In this document: piece by piece, positions 45,460 to 53,841 of the stretch
Position numbering within the stretch: position 1 is the first letter of the stretch
How the letters are laid out: each line of letters begins with the position of its first letter
Source: Paenibacillus sacheonensis
Lineage (GTDB): Bacteria; Bacillota; Bacilli; Paenibacillales; Paenibacillaceae
Length of the DNA stretch: 64,000 nucleotides
Direction: 5' to 3'
Assembly (NCBI RefSeq): GCF_009909195.1
Contig: NZ_JAAAMU010000023.1
Coordinates: forward strand, 1-64,000
Made by a program: the position numbers and the translations under genes
Notes under the pieces: generated by a model
Told to the model about the DNA's origin: nothing
Database searches by the model: none
Seen by the model: the letters and a program-made list of their open reading frames with translations, nothing else

Positions 45460-47127
45460 CTAAGCTTTCGCCTTCTGCTTGTCGTACGCTTTCTGGTAGA
45501 TTTCCAAATATTTATTCAAATTCAAGCCGTCGAAGCCCTTCACGTAGCTGTCCCATTCCGAATCCGTCAGTTTCTTGGACCCCGTTACGAACTGCGCCAT
45601 GTTGGAGCGGACATATTCGTTGATCTGCGTGCGCAGCATGATCGCTTCGTTCGCTTCGCTCTCGTCCATGAAAATCGTCAGCGGGAATGTCTCTTCCGGC
45701 TGCTTGTTCTCGTAATTTTTGGCCGTTTCGGTGAAGAGGCGGAACTCGTAGCCCTGCTGCGAGAACATATCCGCCGGCGCCGTCCATGATTCGCGGATCG
45801 CGCGCGTCCGTCTCGTAATGCCCATTTGGTCCCAGTTATCGTTGAACGTCGTGCTCAGATTCCAATATTCCGGCTTCAAGGTGTACTTGGACTGATTGCC
45901 GTGCACGTCCTTCTCGCCCGGCTGCGCTTTCGTCCAGTATTTGCCTTCCAGCCCGTATTCGTTCATGATCGCGAATTCTTCGGAATACATGTAATCCGCC
46001 ATCTTGATCGCCGCGATCGCCTGCTCCTCCGTGGCTTTGTTGGTAATGGCGAATTGCCCGTTGCCGTAAGCCTTGTAGTAGCCGGCATAGGCCACGCCCC
46101 CAGGACCAGTGAGCGGCGCTACCGTCACGTATTCCTTATGGCGATTCTGCCCTTCGGCCAAGCTGAAGTACATGCCGATATGACCGGCCGTTACGCTGCC
46201 GCTGACGTTATCGCCTTCCCGGTTGCCGACCTGCGCCATTTGGTCGTTATTTTGCGTGAACGCTTCTTTATCGATGAGGCCTTCGCCGAACAGCTTGTTG
46301 ATATACGTCAGCCCGTCCCGCCATTCCGGCTGGTTCGCCGCGAGCTGTACCTTGCCGTCCTTCATGAAGAAGAAATCCTCGTTATTATCGTAGATAAATG
46401 AATTCATCAGAAAATCGGACGGAATGCCGTGCCACGTATTGAACGCGCCGGACAGCGGGATCTCGTCCGCCTTGCCGTTCCCGTTCGGGTCCTTGGTCTT
46501 GAACGCCTTCAGCACTTCGTAATACTCGTCGGTCGTCGTCGGCATCTTCAAATCCAGCTTATCCAGCCACGTCTTGTCGATCCACAGCTTCTGCGAATAC
46601 CAGCAGTGGAAACAGTCGTTGATATGCGGAAGCGCATAGATGTTGCCGTCGGGCGCGGTGATGGCCGCCTGCAAGTCCTTGTCCTCGGCGAACGCGCGCT
46701 TGATCTCGTTGCCGTATTTGTCGATCAAGTCGTTCAGCGGCTGCAGGATGCCCTGCTTGCCGTAGGAGATTTGCTCGGCTTGCGTGAAGTCGCCGGACAG
46801 GAAGACGGAAGGATAATCGCCGCTCGCCATGATCAGCTTCTTCTTGTCCGCGGCGTTGGCGCTCGGCGTCGCGTCGAATTTGAATTTGATATTCAGCTTG
46901 CTCTCGACGGCCTTCGTGACGTCGTTGGTGTTGATGTCTTCGATGCGCGGGGATACGCTGATGTAGGTATCCAGCGTGACCGCCTTCCCGCTGCTGCCGG
47001 CGTCGCCGTCGTTCTCTCCTGCGTTCGACCCCGCGTCATTCTTGCCCCCGCCGTTGCTGCAGCCGGTTACGACCAACGCGACCGCCAGAATCAAGCCAAG
47101 CCATTTCATGCTCCTCTTCATCTTCAA
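45460..47127 (-). CDS. Extracellular solute-binding lipoprotein (importer 2)
   Basis: About 555 residues. Lipobox VVTGC places the acylated Cys near residue 23; a Gly/Asn/Asp tether and a LipO/YtcQ-like binding fold follow (LIMASGDYPSVFLSGDF, PDGNIYALPHINDCFHCWYSQKLWI, DPNGNGKADEIP, a Ca-binding-like loop). Start choice: TTG at 47127 has GGAGG eight bases upstream, while the ATG at 47121 has it 14 bases away. Last gene of the importer 2 operon, after the two permease genes. Confidence 0.9.
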   Translation of the reverse strand: MKMKRSMKWLGLILAVALVVTGCSNGGGKNDAGSNAGENDGDAGSSGKAVTLDTYISVSPRIEDINTNDVTKAVESKLNIKFKFDATPSANAADKKKLIMASGDYPSVFLSGDFTQAEQISYGKQGILQPLNDLIDKYGNEIKRAFAEDKDLQAAITAPDGNIYALPHINDCFHCWYSQKLWIDKTWLDKLDLKMPTTTDEYYEVLKAFKTKDPNGNGKADEIPLSGAFNTWHGIPSDFLMNSFIYDNNEDFFFMKDGKVQLAANQPEWRDGLTYINKLFGEGLIDKEAFTQNNDQMAQVGNREGDNVSGSVTAGHIGMYFSLAEGQNRHKEYVTVAPLTGPGGVAYAGYYKAYGNGQFAITNKATEEQAIAAIKMADYMYSEEFAIMNEYGLEGKYWTKAQPGEKDVHGNQSKYTLKPEYWNLSTTFNDNWDQMGITRRTRAIRESWTAPADMFSQQGYEFRLFTETAKNYENKQPEETFPLTIFMDESEANEAIMLRTQINEYVRSNMAQFVTGSKKLTDSEWDSYVKGFDGLNLNKYLEIYQKAYDKQKAKA

Positions 47128-47236
47128 TCGAGACGCCTCCTTGTACAATTCATCGTATCATTCGAACTTGCAGCCCATCGTCATGCAATCGTTCTCGGCC
47201 TCCTGCGGCACCACCCCCATGCCAGCGCAAGCGCCG

Positions 47237-48136
47237 TCAACCCTTCAGCGAGCCGATCATGATGCCTTGGACGAAATACTTCTGCACGAACGGATAGATC
47301 GCGAGCACCGGCACCGTGGCCACGACGATGAGCGAGAATTTGAGCAAATCCCGCAGACCCTGCATAGCCGCCATTTTGTTCGCGTCCACCATCATGCTGG
47401 AGTCGATGGAATTCAGAATGAGAATGTTCCGCAGAATAATCTGAAGCGGGAACAGGTTCTGCGACTTTAGGAAAATCAACGCCTCGAAGTAGGCGTTCCA
47501 CTGACTGACGGCATACATGAGTACGAGCACCGCCAGTATCGGCTTGGATAAGGGGAGCACGACGCGCCATAGAAATCCGAGATCGCTGCAGCCGTCCAGC
47601 TCGGCCGCTTCGCCCAGCTCCTTCGGGATGCTCGACTGGAAGAAGGTTCTGGCGATGATGACCTGCCAGACCGCCATCGCGCTCGGCAGGAGCATCGCCC
47701 ACCGCGTATCGAGGAGATGCAAGTTCTTCACCGTGAGGTAGTACGGAATCAGTCCTCCGCTGAACATCATCGTCACCACCAGCAAGCCCATCAGGACGCC
47801 CCGGCCGTAGAACGTCGATCGCGAGAGCGGGTACGCCATCATAACGGTCAGGCTGACGTTGATCAACACGCCGAAGACGGTGTAGAACAAGGAGTTGCCG
47901 TAGCCTGTCATGATCTGGGGATTGGAAAAGATCGCCCGGTAGCCCGCCAGGCTGAAGTCTACCGGCAGCAGCCATACCTTGCCGCTGATCACGGCCTGCG
48001 GCGAGCTGAACGAGGAGCTGAGTATATAGAGCAGCGGGTAAATGACGACCAGCAGTACCGCGGCCAGGAAAACGTACACCAGCGTCAGGAAGATTTTGTC
48101 GCCAAAGGATTCTCGAATTGCATTCGTGCGTGTCAT
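47237..48136 (-). CDS. CUT1 ABC permease, YtcP type (importer 2)
   Basis: 299 residues with six membrane segments. Family elements: VVIYPLLYILSSSFSSP, MMFSGGLIPYYLTVKNL, EAA loop LGEAAELDGCSDLGFLWRVV, and C-terminal PFVQKYFVQGIMIGSLKG. The ATG at 48136 has GGGGG nine bases upstream and lies 13 bases after the LplB-type stop. Works with the other permease and the lipoprotein as an oligosaccharide importer; the ATPase is not in the window. Confidence 0.92.
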   Translation of the reverse strand: MTRTNAIRESFGDKIFLTLVYVFLAAVLLVVIYPLLYILSSSFSSPQAVISGKVWLLPVDFSLAGYRAIFSNPQIMTGYGNSLFYTVFGVLINVSLTVMMAYPLSRSTFYGRGVLMGLLVVTMMFSGGLIPYYLTVKNLHLLDTRWAMLLPSAMAVWQVIIARTFFQSSIPKELGEAAELDGCSDLGFLWRVVLPLSKPILAVLVLMYAVSQWNAYFEALIFLKSQNLFPLQIILRNILILNSIDSSMMVDANKMAAMQGLRDLLKFSLIVVATVPVLAIYPFVQKYFVQGIMIGSLKG

Positions 48137-48149
48137 CGGTGAACGCCCC

Positions 48150-49124
48150 CTACCATAAGCTGCTCTCGGATATGCGTCTTGCCGCATAATTGACGCCGAT
48201 CAAAAGGATGAGATTGATGACGGAATTAAACAGATCGACGGCGGCCGAGAAGCTGAAGTTGGCGCCGAGCAGGCCGATCTTGTACACGTACGTCGATATC
48301 ACTTCCGAAGTGCTCGTATTCAGCGGATTCTGCATGAGGTAGATTTTCTCGAAGCCGACGTTCATGATCTGGCCGACGTTCAGTATGAGCAGCACGGTCG
48401 CGGCGGGCATGATGCCCGGAATATCGATGTGCCATACCTTCCGCAGCCGGGAAGCCCCGTCCACCTTCGCGGCTTCATAGAGATCGACGTTGATGCCGGA
48501 GAGCGCCGCCAAATAGATTACCGCGCCGTACCCGATCCCCTGCCAGACGTTCGACCAGACGAAGATACTGCTGAAATAGTGGGGGATGCCCATGAAATTG
48601 ACCGATTCCATGCCGAACGCGTTCAGCAAATGATCGACGAAGCCGAGCCTTGGCGACAGGAACAGGATGATCATGGATACCATGACGATCGTCGAGATGA
48701 AATACGGGGCGAAGGTGACCATCTGCACCGTTCGCTTGAAGCGCATGCTGCGAACTTCATTGAGCGCGAGAGCCAGCAGGATCGGAGCCGGAAAGCCGAT
48801 GATGAGCGAGTAGATGCTGATGACCAGCGTGTTCTTGATCAGCATCCAGAAGTTCGGGGATTGGAAGAAGGTCGTGAAATGCTTCATCCCCGCCCAATCG
48901 CTGCCCGTGATGCCTCGCACCGGACTGAAATCCCGGAACGCGATCTGCGCGCCGTACATCGGAATGTACTTGAAAATAACGAGGTACGCGATCGGCAGCA
49001 GCACGAGCAGGTACAGCTGCCAGTGCCGCTTGATTCGCTTCCCCCTGTCCCTCAGCATGAGCGAGCTGCCTCGGACGGGCGACTGGGCATTCTTCTTGGC
49101 GAGTAGTCCCGTAGTGGACGGCAT
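48150..49124 (-). CDS. CUT1 ABC permease, LplB type (importer 2)
   Basis: 324 residues. A basic cytoplasmic N-terminus (~1-40) precedes six membrane segments. Motifs: YIPMYGAQIAFRDF, TFAPYFISTIVMVSMI, EAA loop LYEAAKVDGASRLRKVWHIDIP. The ATG at 49124 is preceded by AAGGAAGTGAG; an upstream extension in frame has no signal. First gene of importer 2. The 1.2 kb upstream is non-coding and repeat-rich, with no clear promoter seen. Confidence 0.92.
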   Translation of the reverse strand: MPSTTGLLAKKNAQSPVRGSSLMLRDRGKRIKRHWQLYLLVLLPIAYLVIFKYIPMYGAQIAFRDFSPVRGITGSDWAGMKHFTTFFQSPNFWMLIKNTLVISIYSLIIGFPAPILLALALNEVRSMRFKRTVQMVTFAPYFISTIVMVSMIILFLSPRLGFVDHLLNAFGMESVNFMGIPHYFSSIFVWSNVWQGIGYGAVIYLAALSGINVDLYEAAKVDGASRLRKVWHIDIPGIMPAATVLLILNVGQIMNVGFEKIYLMQNPLNTSTSEVISTYVYKIGLLGANFSFSAAVDLFNSVINLILLIGVNYAARRISESSLW

Positions 49125-49264
49125 GTCGTCTCTCACTTCCTTTCGATCGGTGTCTGCCTTATTTCTTGGATCAATCAGAATGCTCCATGAGAAGTTTTGG
49201 CTTCGAGCGGCAGCCACCCTGATTGAATCTCACGATAATGGAACGGGCGCGAATGGACAACGGC

Positions 49265-49700
49265 CACTAATCCGCGGCTGGATCATTTTTCCGCGCCCGC
49301 GCCGCGCTTGGGCTGGCGGCGATCGGCGCGCAATTTTCGGCTGGCGCGCAGCTTTCCGCGGCGGCGGTTTTAGGCGGCGGGCGCGGGGGCGCCGGGCCGC
49401 TAGTCGCGGGAGGCGGAGGCGCTTGGCGCGGAGGCGATCGGCGCGGAGGCGCGGGGATGCTAGCCGCGGAGTCGCTAGTCGCGGGAAGGCGGAGGCTGGA
49501 GCAAAGCCGTGGAGGCATTTGGCGCGGGGGGCGTTTGGCACTGAGGCGCTAGAAGCGAAGGCGCTTAGTGCGGGAAGGCGATGGTGTTCGGCGCCGAGGC
49601 GCGGGGGCGCTTGGTGCGAACCGCTAGACGCGGAAACGGATGTAGTTGCCGTGGAGCCGCTTAGCTGCTTGTAGCCGGGTCCCGGGGGCCGCTGGGCGAG
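49265..49700. repeat. GC-rich low-complexity block
   Basis: About 435 bases built from short, irregular variations on GGCGCGGAGGCG and GCTAGTCGCGG. Both strands are open in several frames, but predicted products are Ala/Arg/Pro strings without start signals. Treated as non-coding. Confidence 0.7.
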
Positions 49701-49742
49701 GAGCCGTAGGTGCGGGCGTCATCACAATGAACTCCACCTGCG

Positions 49743-50078
49743 CTAACGCAACTCAGCGACCTTATTTAAGGCTTTTGAGCCTCTCCAGCAATCTAACGAA
49801 ACTCAGAAACGTTATTTGGCTAAAACCAGGGTGAACGAGGCGTTTTTTGACTAAATAACGATACTGACACTCGTTACAATTTTGAAACGCCCAAAAACAA
49901 GCAAATAACGCTTCATAGTATCGTTAGCACGGATGAGCACTGAAAACCGTGTGCCGCTTCCTGCCATTGTCGCTTAAACGTCACGATACGCCGCCGCTGC
50001 CTCCCGTCGCCGCTTGCACGCGCGACACCGTCGCGAGGCACCGTAAAAGGCGCACATAACGATACCTAGTTTCGTTAG
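49743..50078. repeat. Five copies of the dispersed AACG-type imperfect palindrome
   Basis: Copies at about 49743-49766, 49794-49817, 49855-49875, 49905-49927 and 50056-50078. The clearest is ATAACGATACCTAG followed by TTTCGTTAG, which pairs end to end. Related to copies at 2173-2306 and 16109-16292. Confidence 0.7.
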
Positions 50079-50201
50079 GCGTGCACGCTAGCGATTTCGT
50101 GCACGCAGACGTTGGCGAGTACCAAGCCCGCCAACGGAGTTCGTCACCTCTGCCGTCCGCTGCCACCATCCTGCGCCGCCCCTGCCTTCCCCGCGTTAAC
50201 G

Positions 50202-50254
50202 CAAAAAAGGCCTCGTGCAGGCAAGCGCGCTTCTGCTGCCTGTGCGAGGCCTTT
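50202..50254 (-). terminator. Intrinsic terminator of the membrane AraC sensor gene
   Basis: Minus-strand arms AAAGGCCTCGCACAGGCA and TGCCTGCACGAGGCC around an inner GC-rich loop, followed by six T. Confidence 0.88.
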
Positions 50255-50316
50255 ACGCCATCACCAAACCCAAGCAGCTCGCCGGCGCATCTTTCGGCCG
50301 CTGCTCCTGCCGCTTC

Positions 50317-52524
50317 TTACATCGCGTTTCTCTTTCGGTAATCGACGGGAGATAAACCTTCCACCTTGCGAAATACCCTGCGAAACGTCGCCGCGCTGAC
50401 ATACCCTACCCGCTCGCCGACCTCCTGAATGGAGTCCGGATGCTCCAGCAGTTGCTTCTTCGCGGCCATGATGCGCAGCTGGGTCAGGTAGTCCAGGAAA
50501 TTCTCGCCGAATTCCTCTTTGAACAGCTGGCTGATATATTTGGCGTTTAAGCCGAATTTGTCGCCGAGGAATTCAAGCGACAGCTCCGGATTCGCATAGT
50601 GGAGCCCGATATAGGACCTGATCTCCTGCAGCAGCTGGTGATGCTGGCGGCTGCCGTGCAGCCGTTCCATCTGTGCGGCGAATCGCGCCAACGTGCCGGC
50701 GCATAGACGCTGCAGCTCCTCAAGCGTATCGAACTCCTCGATGATCTGCCGAAGCGACGGCGCTGTCTCGTTCACCCAATACTCATAGTATTCTTTCGAA
50801 GCTTCCGACAGCTGAACGTCCATATGCGCGGCGAAATACCGGCACAGCTCCGCGATTTCGCTCTTCGTCAGGCGACAGGCGCGCATGCCCGCGAAGAAAT
50901 GATCGCAGCTTTCCTGCCAGGCTTCTTCGTGAAGCCGAAGCTGCCGAATCAGGAGATGAATCGCCTGAAGATGCTTGTTCGTCGCCTTTTCCGTCTGCTG
51001 CATCGCCGTATCCGGTCCGCCGATGACGCGGTTGTGGCCAAGCGTCGCTTTGTACGACAGCGCTTTCTGTGCCTGCTTGTGGGATTCGCCGGCCGCCCCC
51101 GCTCCGGCCTCCTCCGTCTCTCCGAGTCCGATCGTCACGGAGAATGCCAGATGCCGGCTGACCCAGTCGGTGATATGAGCCGCGGTCTCCGCAGCGGTAT
51201 CCTCGGCCGCGCCGTTCATGAACAGAATGCCGGTCATCTGCAGCGGCGACGTCCATTCCAGCCAGACTTGAACATCGGGCTGCGCGGTGAACAGCTCGTG
51301 GGACGCGCTGCTGACGACGAACTTGAACAAGGACTGGTCGCGGAGCTTGTATTGGTTGAACATCTGCTCCGGGTGGTCGATCTCGAGCACGAAGACCCGC
51401 AGCCGGTCATGCGGCGGCAGCAAGGAGGGCTCCAGCCATTCCGTCTGCTCCCCTGCGGTCAACAGCAGCTCGCGGAAGAGCGACTTCTGCTTACGGGCCG
51501 CCGTCTCGCGGGCTTCCTTCCGGAACAGCTCCGTCTGCTCGGCGAAATTGTTGATGGCCGTCTCGATAAACGTGAACTCATCAACCGCCAGTCTTCCGAG
51601 CGTAGGCTTGCCCGTGCCGAATTGATCTTGAATGCGAAAGACGAGGTCCGCGATCGGTTTATAGTTCTTGCGCGTCACGTACACGATCGAAGCGCCGCCG
51701 GCCACGAAGCTGAGCAGCCCGAGCACCAGCCATACGCTCGACAGGCTGGAGATCAGCTCGCCCGTCCGGCCGTTCGTGATGCCGCTCTCCGCTGTCCAGC
51801 CGGTATATCTCGAAGTCTGGCTGGCCAGAACTTTTCGTTTGCCGGCGCCGCCGTCCTGCTTGAACAAGGGCTGGCCTTCATTGTCATACAGCTGGACGAA
51901 GGACTGCCCCGGCTCGTACATCTCGCGCATCATCATGCGCAGCGATGCCAGGCTAATGTTAACGACGATCATGCCGTCCTTGCTGCTGCTGAACGACACG
52001 TTATGGACGAGACTGATGACATCCTTCGGTTTCTGGGACTCGAATTCGCCGTACGTGCGAAAAGCGCTCCATGTGGAAATATAGGTCGCTTTGGCACGCT
52101 GCTGGCTCCGGATGAAGTCGATGTCCGCAAACTGATCCATTGACTTCGTATTGCCGTTAAACACGATGCCGTCCTTGTAGCGAACCAGATAATACGAATC
52201 GATCATCGGCATCGCCTGCTTCATTAATTGCATTTGATTGACGATCTGGTAATTGAGATACACGTTATCCTTGCCGCGTTCCTGAAAGAAATCGGAGAGC
52301 AGTTTATTGGATACGAAATCCCGTATCAGCATATTGTCGAGCGAACGCAGGCTGATGTCCACGGATTGAAGCAGCTGATTCACGAAGACTTCGCTGGATT
52401 CCTTCGTGTTGCGGTTGTTTTGCTGGACGAGCGTCTGGAAGAAGACGAAGAAGAGGAAGGAGAAGAGGAGACAGAAGATTGGCAGATAGGACCAGATCAT
52501 TTTGTGCATCCAAGTTCGATTCAA
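50317..52524 (-). CDS. Membrane-bound sensor-regulator with AraC DNA-binding domain
   Basis: 735 residues. Membrane segment 1 (11-32), an extracytoplasmic Cache-like domain (35-265), membrane segment 2 (~268-288), a HAMP-like linker, a middle domain (~345-500) and a C-terminal AraC double helix-turn-helix (SLEFLGDKFGLNAKYISQLF, IQEVGERVGYVSAATFRRVF). The start codon is TTG at 52524 with AAAGGA ten bases upstream; the next in-frame ATG (52509) lacks a site. Likely regulator of importer 2 or of the second giant glycosidase operon (inference). A cre match lies about 60 bases upstream. Confidence 0.88.
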   Translation of the reverse strand: MNRTWMHKMIWSYLPIFCLLFSFLFFVFFQTLVQQNNRNTKESSEVFVNQLLQSVDISLRSLDNMLIRDFVSNKLLSDFFQERGKDNVYLNYQIVNQMQLMKQAMPMIDSYYLVRYKDGIVFNGNTKSMDQFADIDFIRSQQRAKATYISTWSAFRTYGEFESQKPKDVISLVHNVSFSSSKDGMIVVNISLASLRMMMREMYEPGQSFVQLYDNEGQPLFKQDGGAGKRKVLASQTSRYTGWTAESGITNGRTGELISSLSSVWLVLGLLSFVAGGASIVYVTRKNYKPIADLVFRIQDQFGTGKPTLGRLAVDEFTFIETAINNFAEQTELFRKEARETAARKQKSLFRELLLTAGEQTEWLEPSLLPPHDRLRVFVLEIDHPEQMFNQYKLRDQSLFKFVVSSASHELFTAQPDVQVWLEWTSPLQMTGILFMNGAAEDTAAETAAHITDWVSRHLAFSVTIGLGETEEAGAGAAGESHKQAQKALSYKATLGHNRVIGGPDTAMQQTEKATNKHLQAIHLLIRQLRLHEEAWQESCDHFFAGMRACRLTKSEIAELCRYFAAHMDVQLSEASKEYYEYWVNETAPSLRQIIEEFDTLEELQRLCAGTLARFAAQMERLHGSRQHHQLLQEIRSYIGLHYANPELSLEFLGDKFGLNAKYISQLFKEEFGENFLDYLTQLRIMAAKKQLLEHPDSIQEVGERVGYVSAATFRRVFRKVEGLSPVDYRKRNAM

Positions 52525-52582
52525 GCGTCATCATTCCTTTTGGGAGGTTAAGATCTGAACGCATGGAGGGTGCTCTACATGA

Positions 52583-52597
52583 ATGTAAACGCATTCA
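52583..52597. promoter_or_regulatory. Candidate CcpA (cre) site
   Basis: ATGTAAACGCATTCA fits WTGNAANCGNWNNCA at every position. It lies upstream of the membrane AraC sensor gene, so catabolite control of the sensor is plausible. Confidence 0.65.
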
Positions 52598-52685
52598 TTA
52601 CTCTCTATTATAAACCGGGCCGGAAGAAGTTGTCTGCCTTAAAAGTTATTATTTTCCATCCTTATAAATTAGAGCCGGTCGGACG

Positions 52686-52716
52686 AAAAAAGAAACCCGC
52701 CGAGTAAAGCGGGTTC
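52686..52716 (-). terminator. Intrinsic terminator of the dioxygenase gene
   Basis: Minus-strand stem GAACCCGC / GCGGGTTTC with an eight-base loop, then six T, about 46 bases past the stop. Confidence 0.85.
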
Positions 52717-52762
52717 CTAGCGATTCACGGATGCGGTCCTATATAAGTTACATATGGGTCAG

Positions 52763-53569
52763 TCAGTCTTCGAATGCCTTGGCTGGATATCCGGCTCCGA
52801 ACGGCGCGTCGGGACGCTCGAATTCTCCCGCCAAGTAGCGGCGTACGGGGGTCGTGCGCGCCAGGTAGTCCTTGTCGTTCGCGAACCGATCGGAGAACCG
52901 GACCCATGGCGGACTGTAAATATAATGCATGGTATAGCGGTCGTAATCGCCGTCGTGGGCAAAGGTGCGATGCCATACGGCATTGTGGAACAGCAGCACG
53001 GAACCCGCAGGCGCGCAGATGACCTGTCCGATCGGCACATCGCCCTTCTCGCGGCGAATATCCGCCGGGAGCGGAACCTGCGCCCGATGGCTGCCCGGAA
53101 TCATCTCCATATTGCCCATTCGCGGCAGCGATTGGTCGGTTAAGAGATACGAAGCGCGAAGCTGCAGCAGCGGGATCGGATACGACAGCTGCTTGAAATC
53201 ATAGGCGCCCGAGCCGTCCTGATGCCAGCCGCCGAAGCCGCCGAACGCCGGCTGCTTCGTGCACCAGGCGGACTGCAGAATGAACCGGACGCCATATAGC
53301 GCCCGCACCTTCGGCAGCACGGCAGGATGATCGATCAAATCCTCGAGCACCTGCTCCGTCTCGAAGCCGCGTCCGACCTGGGCCCAGCCGGTCGTGCCCT
53401 CTTGCTCATGAAGACGCGTCGCGGCTTCCAGGCAGGCCTTCGTTTGCTCGGCCGACAATACGCCCGGAATCACGAGATATCCCCATGATTCAAACATAAA
53501 ACGATCCAGCTCGGTAAATGCGCCGGGCTCGGAAATGGCATTCAATCCTTGGAATGGTTCAGCGGTCAT
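52763..53569 (-). CDS. Phytanoyl-CoA dioxygenase-like Fe(II)/2-oxoglutarate oxygenase
   Basis: 268 residues with a PhyH-type double-stranded beta-helix. The iron ligands His and Asp are in GWHQDGSGAYD, the distal His in FHNAVWHRT, and the 2-oxoglutarate-binding Arg is probably in the following DYDRYTMHY. Such bacterial enzymes hydroxylate small metabolites or sugar-linked compounds; the substrate is unknown. The ATG at 53569 has GGAGG eight bases upstream. It follows the second giant glycosidase on the same strand but is separated by a strong terminator. Confidence 0.85.
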   Translation of the reverse strand: MTAEPFQGLNAISEPGAFTELDRFMFESWGYLVIPGVLSAEQTKACLEAATRLHEQEGTTGWAQVGRGFETEQVLEDLIDHPAVLPKVRALYGVRFILQSAWCTKQPAFGGFGGWHQDGSGAYDFKQLSYPIPLLQLRASYLLTDQSLPRMGNMEMIPGSHRAQVPLPADIRREKGDVPIGQVICAPAGSVLLFHNAVWHRTFAHDGDYDRYTMHYIYSPPWVRFSDRFANDKDYLARTTPVRRYLAGEFERPDAPFGAGYPAKAFED

Positions 53570-53772
53570 GAGGACAACCTCCCGAATTGGATGAACGAGC
53601 AGTCCGCGATTACAGCTGCCGCAGCTGCTCCCATAAATATGCGATCTACCAAAATCTATCATACCTTTCGCCTGGAGGCTAGTCTCCAAACGTCCCTGCT
53701 GCGATGGTCGCAGAGGAGCTTATGGGGGAGTAGTCCCTGGCTGTGCAAACTCACCTGCGGTATACGCAATTC

Positions 53773-53806
53773 AAAAAGAGACCGCAGCTTTCGCCGCAGC
53801 CTCTCT
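53773..53806 (-). terminator. Intrinsic terminator of the second giant glycosidase operon
   Basis: Minus-strand stem of 14 pairs (several G-U) with a GAAA tetraloop, arms AGAGAGGCTGCGGC and GCTGCGGTCTCTTT, then T-rich. Confidence 0.85.
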
Positions 53807-53841
53807 TGTCGACATTGCCTCTCTTATTTCCTCTAGTTCGG

